From Carpediemonas membranifera (taxonomy: Eukaryota; Fornicata): DNA of 64,000 bases. The DNA lies in assembly GCA_019828565.1 (NCBI GenBank), contig JAHDYR010000062.1, forward strand, positions 744,001 to 808,000. Direction: 5' to 3'. Both the position numbers and the translations under genes were made by a program. Of this stretch, positions 10,401-20,130 are shown piece after piece; the stretch's first letter is position 1; the number at the start of each line of letters is the position of its first letter. Below the pieces are notes generated by a model. It saw only the letters and a list, made by a program, of their open reading frames with translations. It was not told the DNA's origin and did not search any database.

Positions 10401-10548
10401 TGTCAGCGAGGGTGAATCTGATTACGAGGGCGGCGAGGCCGTGTCGGATGGTGAGGACTGGGACGAGCTCGACGCCGAGGCTATGAAAGAGGACGCCGAG
10501 GTGATGCGTAAGAACAAGAAGAAGGTTGTCGCGAGGTCGAGGAGGTAA
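7420..10548 (+). CDS. SPT16: FACT complex subunit SPT16
   Basis: 1042 aa, the normal length for SPT16, the large subunit of the FACT histone chaperone, which reorganises nucleosomes during transcription and replication. The order of regions fits: N-terminal aminopeptidase-like domain (residues 1 to about 430, with LFGFVIPKTMILVDS), dimerisation and middle double-PH domain (VEGRFPFTIDN, GGWSVFFDEVVIG), then an acidic tail (about 955-1025, Asp/Glu/Ser-rich) that binds histones and a short basic end (KNKKKVVARSRR). No intron. The stop TAA is itself part of GTAAAT, the putative 3' signal. The next gene (ankyrin) follows closely on the same strand. Confidence 0.95.
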   Translation: MSVSIEPKYFRAGCEVLLQQVSDKRKDLPSPLLIVTGPAPSTTESGKTEDFLAPDHIHRILFGFVIPKTMILVDSTRSRVDFYFSLSVGLDAFQKAMGSKPFDISMESGDFEVHSHAFKYSAKNKTGTMDPTVHSGWKTATAIPFLAETKRRVKNVKTGFMEWVESSVKPDGQSKPAEDFLAHLSMFFNTHAAPATASLGQGMLAVADAVSNSMVRGLAMDEAVTEARTRLLANSVDNISCEEITMKGVSRGTLSKPPNAVATARVSCGKDEIGLPAERTVLAWPSAKVELVHHVAHKAYDHVTSFLLHDLMEKSRTLGDVSKALVEWMSNQPGVEKKTDEETVTLKPGSLKLNENTLVRPVTLGGDIISRASATLLEPGMLLYVLVRVKDDGADGSGHHIAVGNTVVLLDDDVLVLTAHADETPADYIFDEASAEKNNTKRIHSIDTSNVLEHRFRERKTNTSDRSEAARQDLQLALGDALHERLLKRLKNSDDDEEGGATHARAATSFSQGKAMPLQVPANQIFVSRPHNTVFLPIQGYAVPIHVSYVKAVNMANEAANESSLRIQFVAPGLGVARGGNRPAQVVNHEADCEFIREVTYRTKGQDAFARTHEAIRVLKRDYTKAEKADKERKQSVPMFTQAMATEIKGERSTVGSDNRLTAYNAKHTLMMRPYIKRALAGTLFAHQNGFIFQGSIKSKSSAASVHVCIPYSNIRLCYLKKAEPSRPVVMLHLHLHEPMQLAYNDGSKMTQDVQFVMETITLTDALGVRETSAQAEREREARERKHMYTINKRFIEFLSSLRVEGRFPFTIDNHITKPTARDPSRKEYFKVSGTIVKGVNDVYPTNKALVSYEQAFVLPLEDVEFAVFERESFYLREFDVTFIKKDGTRVQVSNISRSFSDELKNWLTFDANIKFFMTAAPVNWTDVQNRIMNATSSYLEFLEDGGWSVFFDEVVIGSEEEDAGEDDEDASEFQISGSEYAGSDSESEFAGSVVSEGESDYEGGEAVSDGEDWDELDAEAMKEDAEVMRKNKKKVVARSRR

Positions 10549-10581
10549 ATAGTGTTAAGTTGTGTGGCCACTGGAGTAAGC

Positions 10582-12585
10582 ATGGCAACTACTGCTATCG
10601 TTGCGGCCTCAAGAGCTTGCGTGATCCGGGGGGTTGACGTGTTCACAGCGTATTGCAGCGAGGTGATCAAACGCCCGAAAACACGAAATACCTCTTGTAA
10701 TCAAGATATAGGAACCATAATGATTAGAAACACTGACAACAAGAGTGATGAAAGCACAAATGTGCCTCATGATCACGTTTCAGAAGCAAACTCAGAAATC
10801 AAGCGCTCTGGAGATGAGAACAGCGCCTTCAACGATGATTCAGCGCCACGATTAGCAAATAATCCCTGCCCATTCGTCCCAACAGACGTCAGCTCACCTT
10901 CTCCAGTGAGACCAAGCTCCTCCGGCCCCATCAACCTATTGGCCCCCGAGACGACGAGGACAGTGTTATTGAAGGGTACAGAGCCTAGTGAAACACCAGT
11001 GGATAAGCCCCAGCAGTGGTCACCACTGTTTGAGGCCTTGGCGACGGGCAGCGTCGACCTTGTTCGAGGCCTGATCCAAGCTGAGGCTGACCCAGACCTC
11101 CGCGGTGCTGCTGGCCGAACTCCCCTCATCGCTGCAGCAGCTGGTGGGCACGCGGATGTTGTCGAGCTGCTGACCAATGCTGGGACAGGGGTCGACCTGC
11201 AGGACGAGGACGGCTATACCGCTCTCATGGCAGCGTGTGAGAATGGCCACGTGGACGTTGTCAGGGTCCTTCTTGACACCGGTGCCGACTGCACAAAGGT
11301 CTTGCTCTCCAACGGCCGCACCGCCCTGTACATCGCCACCGCCTTCAGTGATACAGACATCGCCGAACTGCTGCTGGATGCGGCACCCGATATGGTTGAC
11401 GTGGCCAATAAGGATGGCAAGTCGCCCCTATACGCAGCTTCTGTCAGTGGGCATGCTCGCTGTGCAAGACTCCTGCTCGACCGTGGCACCGGCGTCAATC
11501 ATCTCTCAGACCTGCATGATAACCCGCTCATCGCCGCCGCATATTGGGGTCATGTCGAGATCATTGAATTGCTCATCGATGCTGCGGCGACCCTCGACCT
11601 GCAGGACGACGAAGGATTCACGGCTCTCATGATGACCTGTGAAGAAGGCCACGCCGAGTGCACCAGATCACTGCTTGCTGCCGGGGCGGACTGCACCAAA
11701 GTCCGCCTGAATGGCTGCAGCGCACTGTGTATTGCAGCCGAGAACGGGTTTGTAGGAATTGCAAGCCTGTTGCTGGACGCCAATAGATCAATGGTAGACA
11801 TCGCCGACAACGACAGCTGGTCTCCTCTCTTCTGGGCTGTGGCTGAGGGCCACCTCGACCTCACCCGGCTCCTCCTCGAGCACGGTGCGGACCCCAATCA
11901 CCGAGCCAATGACGGCCGTACCCCTCTCATGGCAGCTACTCTGGACAACAACGTCGAGATCATCGAACTTCTCATCAAATGTGGTGGGGTCGACCTCAGC
12001 ATGCGAGATGGCAACAGTCTGACAGCCCTGGACCTCGCTTGTATCAGGGGTCACGTCGAGACAGTCACCGTACTCGTCGAGGCTGGATCGGAATACTTGG
12101 CAACGCCAACCCCGCTTGTCTTAGCCGCGTTTCACAACCAGGTCGCCATTGTCGAGTTGCTGCTCAATGCTGGGGCGACCCTCGACCTGCAGGACGGGGA
12201 GGGTGACACCGCACTCATGGCTGCGTCTTCCAAAAATCATGCTGAGATCGCCCGAGTCCTCCTCGAGGCGGGGGCCGACACCAGCAAGGTCCGTCCCAAC
12301 GGCAGCAGCGCCCTGCATCTCGCAGCAGAAAATGGAGCAGCCGACACTCTGGATGTTTTATTGGTCAGGAGAGAAGGCATGATGAACGCCGCTGCTGACC
12401 TGGATCGCAGAGCAAACACTGGTTTGACTCCGTCAGCTGTTGCTGCGTGCAAGTGCCACACTGCGTGCGTCAAGCAGCTAGTCGACGCCGGGGCAGTAGT
12501 TGGCCAGCGAGACAATGACAGCGACACCCCACTGATATGTGCATCTCTCAACGGAGACAGCGAGAGCGCGAGAGTACTGGCTTAA
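10582..12585 (+). CDS. Ankyrin-repeat protein 1, up to an in-frame TAA
   Basis: The first ATG of the frame is at 10582; ATG 10720 is an equally possible start. After a low-complexity N-terminus (to about residue 145) come some 15 ankyrin repeats with typical TPLxxAxxxGHxxxVxxLLxxGA spacing and recurrent units DLQDEDGYTALMAACENG and CTKVLLSNGRTAL. The frame meets TAA at 12583, in the middle of a repeat (SARVLA-stop-HGADVN), and remains open for another 358 codons of good ankyrin sequence. Either the gene is broken by a point mutation or the stop is read through. The function cannot be inferred beyond protein binding. It is paralogous to the next gene. Confidence 0.7.
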   Translation: MATTAIVAASRACVIRGVDVFTAYCSEVIKRPKTRNTSCNQDIGTIMIRNTDNKSDESTNVPHDHVSEANSEIKRSGDENSAFNDDSAPRLANNPCPFVPTDVSSPSPVRPSSSGPINLLAPETTRTVLLKGTEPSETPVDKPQQWSPLFEALATGSVDLVRGLIQAEADPDLRGAAGRTPLIAAAAGGHADVVELLTNAGTGVDLQDEDGYTALMAACENGHVDVVRVLLDTGADCTKVLLSNGRTALYIATAFSDTDIAELLLDAAPDMVDVANKDGKSPLYAASVSGHARCARLLLDRGTGVNHLSDLHDNPLIAAAYWGHVEIIELLIDAAATLDLQDDEGFTALMMTCEEGHAECTRSLLAAGADCTKVRLNGCSALCIAAENGFVGIASLLLDANRSMVDIADNDSWSPLFWAVAEGHLDLTRLLLEHGADPNHRANDGRTPLMAATLDNNVEIIELLIKCGGVDLSMRDGNSLTALDLACIRGHVETVTVLVEAGSEYLATPTPLVLAAFHNQVAIVELLLNAGATLDLQDGEGDTALMAASSKNHAEIARVLLEAGADTSKVRPNGSSALHLAAENGAADTLDVLLVRREGMMNAAADLDRRANTGLTPSAVAACKCHTACVKQLVDAGAVVGQRDNDSDTPLICASLNGDSESARVLA

Positions 12586-13659
12586 CACGGCGCTGACGTC
12601 AACCTCCGTGGTAGTATGGGACGAACGGCTCTCATGCTTGCTGCAATGGAAGACCATGTGGAGATCGTCGAGCTTCTTGTCCAACATGGCGCAAACGTTG
12701 ATTTACATGATGAAAGCAGCTTTACATCGCTCATTATGGCAAGCTATTACGGCCATCTCGACTGCGTAAGACTCCTCATCGACTCTGGAGCAGATTGCGC
12801 CAGGACCCTGGATGATGGCTCGACCGCCCTGTTTCAAGCTGCCAGGAATGGTCATGATAGGGTCATAGAGCTGCTTTTAGATACAAATCCTGACCTGGTT
12901 GACGTTGTCAACAAGCACAACGCCTCTTCTCTGTATGCGGCAACCTTGTACGAACACGTCGCCTGTGCGCGTGCTCTCCTCGAGCGTGGTGCCAAGCCAG
13001 ACCACCGTACAAAGTCGGGTGGCACCCCACTCATTGCTGCTGCGTCCAGCAATAACACTGACCTCGTCAAGACCCTCCTAGATGCACATGCGTCCGTTGA
13101 TCTGCGAAACGGCGACGGGGACACTGCCCTCATGTGCGCCTGCATCAAAGGACACGCCCACAGTGCGAGGATACTCCTGGATGCGGGTGCCAACGGGTCA
13201 TTCATCTCCAAGTCAGGCTCTTGTCTGTGCAACGCAGCTTGGGGTGGTCACGATGACCTCGTCCTCTTGCTACTCCAAGGAGGTATTGACGCTGACGTGA
13301 CCGAGCTCAGCGGAGCAACCCCCTTGATCTGGGCGGTCCTTGGGGACCGGCCGGCATGTGTCCGTCTTTTACTACAAGCAGGGTGTGACCTCAACGCGCG
13401 CAGGAAAGATGGGTCGACGGTTACCTTTATCGCCGCGGAGAAGGGCTATCTTGAGGTGCTCCGACTACTGGTCGGCTCTGGCGCGAACGTGGAAATCCCG
13501 CGCAAGGGGAAGCTCGGGCGTTCGCCCACAACTCCCAGGGAGATCGCCCAATCGAAGGGGCACACGGACTGCGTCGCCCTGCTCGATCACCCAGAGCTAT
13601 GCGGCCCGCTCGACTTTGAGGTGGGCTCGCTTGCAGTGCGACCGAACAGGTCTGGGTAG
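12586..13659 (+). pseudogene. Continuation of ankyrin gene 1 beyond the in-frame stop
   Basis: It is in the same frame as the preceding ORF, separated only by the single TAA at 12583-12585. The first residues after the stop (HGADVN) complete the interrupted repeat. About ten more ankyrin repeats follow, ending in a segment (RPACVRLLLQAGCDLNAR, then LLDHPE and VGS) that is closely paralogous to part of ankyrin gene 2. It then stops at TAG 13657, whereas the paralogue continues for more than 500 residues. If no readthrough occurs, this is the decayed 3' part of gene 1. A separate start at the ATG at 12616 is possible but would begin inside a repeat. Confidence 0.6.
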
Positions 13660-13685
13660 GTGTTCGACCCCAGCCAACATGTGAG

Positions 13686-16436
13686 ATGATTCGGGCATCT
13701 TCGTCCAACTTCTCTCAGTATTTTAATCAATTGATCTACCAAGATGTCAGCGTGTTCAAGGTTTCGCTGTCAGTAGCCCTAGATGTCTCATCATACGTGA
13801 ACAAGCGGGTGTTGGCCACTAATTGGTGGCTTCGTTCGCTTCCAATGCGGGCTCTACTCTCATGCCAGGGCCACCATCGCCGGGGCCTTACTGGTTTCCA
13901 CCACGCGGTTTATAACGGCAACGTTGACCTAGCTGGGCTGATAGCATTCTCTGGTGGCGATGACCTCATCCATAAGGCCGCTGACGGTGGTCTAACTCCG
14001 CTTTACCTCGCCTGTGGCAGGGGAGAGATCAAGGCTGTCGAGTATCTGCTCAGCAAGGGGGCCAACCCGAATGTGCCCACGAGCAACGGGGGGACGCCGC
14101 TCGGCGTGGCAGTCAGGCAGGGCTTCGGTGGTGTTGTCCGGCTGCTTCTCGACGCTGGGGCTGAGTGTACTGAGGTATATCCTGGGGGCAATAGTGCTCT
14201 GCATGTTGCCGTGGAGAGAGAGTTTGTGGGGCTGGTGAAAATGCTATTGGACACCAACCCTGACTTAGTGGGCACAGTGAATCAAACGAGGTGGGCTCCG
14301 TTGCATATTGCTGCGTCACGTGGCTACACGACGATTGTCTCTCTTTTGGTCAAAGCTGGGGCACCCCTGGACATTACAACCAATCACGACCGCACTGCTC
14401 TATTACTCGCTTGCAACAACGGCCACGCTGATTGTGTGGCGGTGCTGCTAGACGCTGGTTCCCGCCCCACTATTTGGTGCTTGGCCAACGCCGCCAGACT
14501 TGGGTATACTTCTATCGTTATTCATCTTCTCAGGGCTGGGGCCGACGTCAACGAGAGAGTATTACGCCGCGCCACGCCCTTGCACTTCGCCAGTGCTGAG
14601 AACCGACCTGCATGTGTCCGTCTTCTGCTGCAGGCCGGGTGTGACGTCAACGCGCGCGACCGGAGGGGTAGCACCGCAGTATTCATGGCCGCAGAGAAGG
14701 GTCATTTCTATGTCATTAAGATGCTAATCGCAGCCGGGGCAGATATTTTGATATCACGTCGATGTCGACGGAACAAAGCAATGGGATCTGGGGCGATGCT
14801 GCCGAGAGATGTCGCCAAGGCCAACAACCACAAGTTGTGCGTTAACCTGCTCGATCATCCCGAGGATTATCGCAAGATCGCCATCAGCGTCGGGTCGTTC
14901 GAGCACGACATCACGCCCTCCGGCGCGAGCATCCCGCCTGCCAAGGACAAAGTCGTCGTCTTGGCGAGTGTGTACGTGGCTTTGTACACTGACGCCGACG
15001 TGCCCCGCGCCAGCCGCCTTCTGGCAGAGTTCAAGTCGGCCTCATCCCCTGGCCAGTTGCGTAAGCTCGCCTCGCAAATCCAGGCGATTCAGACCGACAT
15101 CGACCGGCTCACCCCGGTTCTTTCACTCGCCAAGGACCCGATGCCCGCCTTGAAAGACTGCGTCAGGGAGGCGCTGGAGAGGAGCGACGCCTTCCATGCC
15201 CACGTCATCGGCGGCAACATCCGTAGGATCTGGTCGAAACCCCTCTTCAGGCGCGACAAGTTCAGCCCCGTCGTCCTCAATTGCCTCGACCGGGATGGCC
15301 GGTCGCCCCTGTACAACGCGTTCATCAGCGGCCAGGCAAAGGTGTTCGCCGCGCTGCTCAAGACTGGTGGCCTCGTCGACGACGACTTCCCTGACGGCCA
15401 CCCGCTGCTGGCTATTGAGGGGAGGCCTGCGATGCTCGACGCGATTCTGAAGGCCAAGGTCGACATCAACCTTGTTAATCGAGGCACCACCGCGCTCGTC
15501 GCAGCCATCCAGGGCGGCCACGTGGACTCTGCCCGAAAGCTGCTCTCACACGGGGCCGACCCGCTCCTCCCGGCCGACGGAGTCAACGCAATGCATGCCA
15601 TTCGAGCCTTCCCCGACACAGTCGTGGCCAAGGGGCTCCTCTGCCGAGCCCACGGCATGCACCCGCACCTGGTCGATGCGGCTGTGGCAGACCCCCCTCC
15701 TGCCCCGCCAGTGGCCCCCTTCCCTGTCATCGCAGGGCACGACCCGGAGTTGCACGATGGCTTCTGTCTCGGCAATGCGAGCTATCGTAACAACACTGGT
15801 GGAGGCGACTGCGCCTTCTTCACCCTCCACAATCTTGACCCGACCATCTTCAGCGGTCATCCTGCGTGGACCCGCGCCGCCGCCCGGGCACTACTGGGGA
15901 GCTACAGCGCCCCTATCGACCTGACCGAGACGGGGTACACCCACGAGGAGCTCCGCGGGATGTTCGAGGGCAAGAACTTCGTCAACCTGCCCGCACTTTG
16001 GGCGATCCAGCTGTACCTGTCGGGGCGGATCAGAGCAGAAACCGTCGGCCAGTTCGAGCTGATCCAGTATGCTTGTGTCTCTGCTGGCAGCAGCGTGCAC
16101 CGGTCCATCGAGCGCTTCCACCTCGAGCTATCCGACGACATGCTTGTGCTCCGCTGCACCTGTCTTGACCAGTACGCCGTCTCGCGCTTTGTCGCCTTCG
16201 CCGAGGGCATCGGGTTCTCCCACGGCCACTACTTCAACGTCTACCCCACAGCAGACGTTCCCCGCCACGCCGGGTGGCACAGACCGGGGTCTGAGCAGCA
16301 GCATGTGTCAGCCGATCGTGGCGTTGAATCGGACGAGACGGCCCATGACAACCACGAACGGGTGTGGCATGGGAAGTACGGCAACTTCTGGTTCGCCCGA
16401 CACCACCCGTACCCGGTGCCCCTGCTCCGGCCATAA
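13686..16436 (+). CDS. Ankyrin-repeat protein 2 with OTU-like C-terminal domain
   Basis: 916 aa. Residues about 75-370 hold ankyrin repeats, followed by a helical linker (about 410-500), further degenerate ankyrin repeats (about 540-660) and a C-terminal domain (about 690-916). That last domain has NNTGGGDCAFFTLHNL, which resembles the catalytic Asp-Gly-x-Cys start of OTU-type cysteine proteases, and later His motifs (SHGHYFNVY, and WFARHH near the end) that could supply the histidine. OTU enzymes remove ubiquitin; here the assignment rests only on this motif pattern. The first 60 residues are unusual and the true start may differ. It is tandem to ankyrin gene 1 with only 26 bp between them. 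Confidence 0.75.
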   Translation: MIRASSSNFSQYFNQLIYQDVSVFKVSLSVALDVSSYVNKRVLATNWWLRSLPMRALLSCQGHHRRGLTGFHHAVYNGNVDLAGLIAFSGGDDLIHKAADGGLTPLYLACGRGEIKAVEYLLSKGANPNVPTSNGGTPLGVAVRQGFGGVVRLLLDAGAECTEVYPGGNSALHVAVEREFVGLVKMLLDTNPDLVGTVNQTRWAPLHIAASRGYTTIVSLLVKAGAPLDITTNHDRTALLLACNNGHADCVAVLLDAGSRPTIWCLANAARLGYTSIVIHLLRAGADVNERVLRRATPLHFASAENRPACVRLLLQAGCDVNARDRRGSTAVFMAAEKGHFYVIKMLIAAGADILISRRCRRNKAMGSGAMLPRDVAKANNHKLCVNLLDHPEDYRKIAISVGSFEHDITPSGASIPPAKDKVVVLASVYVALYTDADVPRASRLLAEFKSASSPGQLRKLASQIQAIQTDIDRLTPVLSLAKDPMPALKDCVREALERSDAFHAHVIGGNIRRIWSKPLFRRDKFSPVVLNCLDRDGRSPLYNAFISGQAKVFAALLKTGGLVDDDFPDGHPLLAIEGRPAMLDAILKAKVDINLVNRGTTALVAAIQGGHVDSARKLLSHGADPLLPADGVNAMHAIRAFPDTVVAKGLLCRAHGMHPHLVDAAVADPPPAPPVAPFPVIAGHDPELHDGFCLGNASYRNNTGGGDCAFFTLHNLDPTIFSGHPAWTRAAARALLGSYSAPIDLTETGYTHEELRGMFEGKNFVNLPALWAIQLYLSGRIRAETVGQFELIQYACVSAGSSVHRSIERFHLELSDDMLVLRCTCLDQYAVSRFVAFAEGIGFSHGHYFNVYPTADVPRHAGWHRPGSEQQHVSADRGVESDETAHDNHERVWHGKYGNFWFARHHPYPVPLLRP

Positions 16437-16942
16437 CCGCGCCTGACCTCCGTATCCCCGTTTGAGCTGGTCGTCATGCTCTTTGAATGAATGAAGGTTC
16501 CTGGAAAACAGAATCGACTCCGACTCTAAACTGGAGATCCTGGAAACTTCTCTAGATTCACGATAAATCACGTCGAATTCTAAAGAAGGTCGATAAAAAC
16601 AGCCAGGTTGTCGGATCAGAAGTCCAATGCTTGAACTAGTTCCACGGCGTGGCAATAGAGTTTAATAACGTTCCACTGTTTCACGCTCTCGTCATACCGA
16701 CACTAAACTGCTTCTTGGCGGGGGACAGCGTGACGTGCCACTGTGACAAATGTGCCGGCTAAGGAAGAGAATGTGCAGTTTAGCATAAATGCGAATTTGG
16801 AGACGATGTGAGGTCCACGTCCCATGTGACCTCTCACACCTTGTGCGCTTGGTACGAGAACGCCGACACCGACGTACATCGATTGAAATATGTCCGCCCA
16901 ATGACATGCTCAGCCTTCATCTCCTTTACGTATTTAATGGGT
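16437..16942. other. Intergenic region with an orphan promoter-like motif
   Basis: About 500 bp between convergent genes, AT-richer than its surroundings. TGCAGTTTA at 16774-16782 (+) has no recognised gene behind it; an ATG follows at 16789 and opens a 55-codon frame ending at TAG 16954-16956, slightly overlapping the 3' end of the MORN gene. Its product is Arg-rich and not recognised, so I do not call it a gene. No RNA gene is visible. Confidence 0.35.
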
Positions 16943-17613
16943 TTACATTTCAATAGGGTTGAGCAGGCCGGGCCCGCTGTTGTTAAGGAACGTCCCGTCC
17001 CAAACCACGCCCTTAGTGTCGATAAACCGGCCGGCGCCATGCATCTGCCCAGACCTCCACTCGCCGACGTACTTTGCCCCGTTAGGCCAGGTGTACTCAC
17101 CCTCGCCCTCGTAGAGACCGTCCTTGATGATACCCTTAAACTCTGCGCCGGAAGCATAGTGGATTGAGCAGGCAGCGTCGAGAACATCTCGGGTCCAGTT
17201 GCCCTCATAAACTACACCGGCGAGGAGGGGCTCCTCGGGCTTGGCAGGCTCTTCAGGCTCTTCAGCAGGTGTCTCCTCGATGGCTGTGTCGGCTGCTTCT
17301 TGCTCGGCCTCTGGCTCCTTGGGCTCGGGCGTCTTTCCCTTAGTCTTCGCGGAGGTCTTCTCGAGCTCAGCGCGAAGTTCATCCTCAAGCTCTGGCAATT
17401 TTGGCTTCAGATATTCGGTATATTTGCCGTTTCCATGTCTGTAAACGGTGCCGTCATCGTCCTCGATGTATTCACCTTCTGCGTAGGAATTTGAACTAAA
17501 AACAAACCGTACACGTGCCCATTCTCGAACACGAACTTTCCAAACTTCTTCTCCTTCTCCTCAATCGGGTTTGCGGGCGCAGCGTCCTTCTTGCTCTTCT
17601 CCTTCGGTGGCAT
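16943..17613 (-). CDS. MORN-repeat protein, one 29-nt intron
   Basis: The coding sequence joins 17613-17508 and 17478-16943 on the minus strand (213 aa). The intron 17507-17479 is 29 nt, starts GTTTGT and ends ACGCAG; its removal restores the MORN unit VFENGHVYEGEYIEDDDG. A Glu/Pro/Ala-rich linker (about residues 65-120) separates this from three further MORN units (VYEGNWTRD, GLYEGEGEYTWPNGAKYVGEW, WDGTF). MORN repeats bind phospholipids or cytoskeletal partners; in protists such proteins are common in basal-body and flagellar structures. The basic N-terminus MPPKEKSKKD may be a flexible tail. TGTAAAC overlaps the region just after the stop TGA. Confidence 0.85.
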
Positions 17614-17970
17614 CGTTTTCTGTTGCTTGAACTCGTCATCAGACCTTGGACCAGAGGCGATGTCAGTGTTCCGACTGCGTTCATAAGGGTGAGGACGGCA
17701 TGGCACCGGGGACAAAAGAACGCTGTCTGAAGTTCTTCCGTACCCACACCGACAGACATGAACGGTAAGACAGGAACAGTGCGAAACCCAACAAAGGAGA
17801 AGGCGGGGCGAAGTGGATACAAGACAGGGCAGTCCCAGGCGCTCCACTGGCACATCCACAAAACAACAAAACAAAACTTCATGATCGCGGGAGGAACATG
17901 CTGCACCACTCCAAGCAAGTCCTCGGCGCTTCTGGTGGCCGGAGACCGTTTATAACCGCAACATCAGCAA
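17614..17970. other. Intergenic region
   Basis: 357 bp between the MORN gene start and the L40 stop, both on the minus strand. TTATAAACG (minus) about 20 nt after the L40 stop is the likely 3' signal of L40. I see no ORF or RNA gene that I can support. Confidence 0.4.
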
Positions 17971-18123
17971 TTACTTCAACTTCTTCTTGACGCGAAGGTC
18001 GGTGTTCTTGCAGCGACGGCAGTTCTTGGCACGAAGGCTGTTGCGGCAGTAGCACTCGCGGCAGATAAGGAATTCGCAGTTGTACTTGCGGGCAAGCGCC
18101 TCGAGAGTAGGTTCCATCGCCAT
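17971..18123 (-). CDS. RPL40: 60S ribosomal protein L40 (eL40), not fused to ubiquitin
   Basis: A 50-aa protein, [16 protein letters not shown] at the start and [10 protein letters not shown] at the end, matching eL40. The four zinc-binding cysteines are present (CREC at 21-24, CRRC at 35-38), as is the basic tail. In most eukaryotes eL40 is made as a C-terminal extension of ubiquitin; here the ATG lies directly before the L40 part, with no ubiquitin codons upstream on this strand, while a separate ubiquitin gene lies about 1 kb away on the same strand. The alternative start is the second Met. It is too short for common ORF cut-offs but unmistakable. Confidence 0.93.
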   Translation of the reverse strand: MAMEPTLEALARKYNCEFLICRECYCRNSLRAKNCRRCKNTDLRVKKKLK

Positions 18124-18442
18124 GGTGAACGGGTACTACTAGGAGAACAAAGCGTTACTTCAAACAAAACCTGCCGCTGGTAAAAATGGCTTTTACATTT
18201 TATTGGGACGAAGCAAGGCCACTATGCACTCCAAGGGTCCCAGAAGAGTACTTCTCACGCTTCTTGTTATTCGGTAAGCCACAGTTTCATTCAAAAATGG
18301 CTTATGATCAAGCTACAGAATGACGAGTCCAATCGAAAGCAAGATGCAAACCGCAGGGCAAGTAGAGGTGAAGGAGACCGGTTGCCTCGGACCGGCGCCG
18401 GAGACGGAGGCCCGCTTGAATCACTCAAACTGGCAACGAACC

Positions 18443-18943
18443 ATGGCGAGAGCAATCCGGAAGAAGTCCACTGCTAAGAAGGCTCGGCAGAAGCAGATTG
18501 AGCACATAGAAGGCGCGCTTGGCAAGCCGGCCGCTTCAGGTGGCGAGGTTCCCATCTCCAAGTCCCAAATGCTGAAACAGCAGACGAAACGGAAGAAGGC
18601 ATACGATAAGCGCATTACTGAGCTCAGATTCATGATGTACGTCTCCATTTATTCATCTCACGCATGCAGAAGCTGAAGAAGAGCGATCCGTACGAGAAGG
18701 CCGAGAGGAAGAAAATTTCGCAGATGATCAAACAGCTCACTGAGGAGAGCAAGGTCACTGTTCAGGAGACTAACAAGGTTGCCGATGAGGTGTTTGTGCC
18801 CCTACCACTTTCAGCGCTTATCCAGCCATGCCTTGTTCGAGGCTGATCTCGATCTCGCCGACAACACCGAAAACATGGTGCAGCTCGACGGCAAGAGCTT
18901 CAACGGCCTTCTAGACCCCAAGACCGGCAAGGTCACGATGTGA
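18443..18943 (+). CDS. Small Lys-rich coiled-coil protein with short introns; 3' end uncertain
   Basis: Exon 1 starts at MARAIRKKSTAKKARQKQ (18443; an upstream in-frame ATG is at 18320). Two introns restore one frame: 18641-18669 (29 nt, GTCTCC...GCATGCAG, weak donor) and 18792-18825 (34 nt, GTTTGT...TATCCAG). The product is rich in Lys, Arg, Glu and Gln, helical, with ...KISQMIKQLTEESKV. The unspliced frame stops at TGA 18941. However GTGAGT at 18940 is a good donor: splicing to AG 19005 (66 nt) would add a Cys-rich segment (CRSPGCRTQSCKKGHAMTC) running antisense into the ubiquitin gene, and splicing to AG 18967 (28 nt) would end at 19058. I do not recognise the family; the zinc-finger-like ending is attractive but unproven. 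Confidence 0.55.
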
Positions 18944-19129
18944 GTGCGGTATTAATCCTGTTTCCAGCGCTATAAATCTCCGGTTGAGCCTTCTCCTTTC
19001 TGCAGCTGTAGATCGCCTGGATGCCGCACCCAGTCTTGTAAGAAGGGACATGCCATGACATGCATTGCTATGCTACGTCCAAAGTGCAACTATTCCGAGA
19101 ACAAGTGGCACGACAGGTCAAGTATTTAT

Positions 19130-20130
<1,001 letters not shown>

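Noticed and set aside
12583-12585. Genetic code with TAA as glutamine, as in hexamitid diplomonads
   Set aside because: Conserved genes such as SPT16, L40 and UBA1 end with TAA, and TAG and TGA also end conserved genes.
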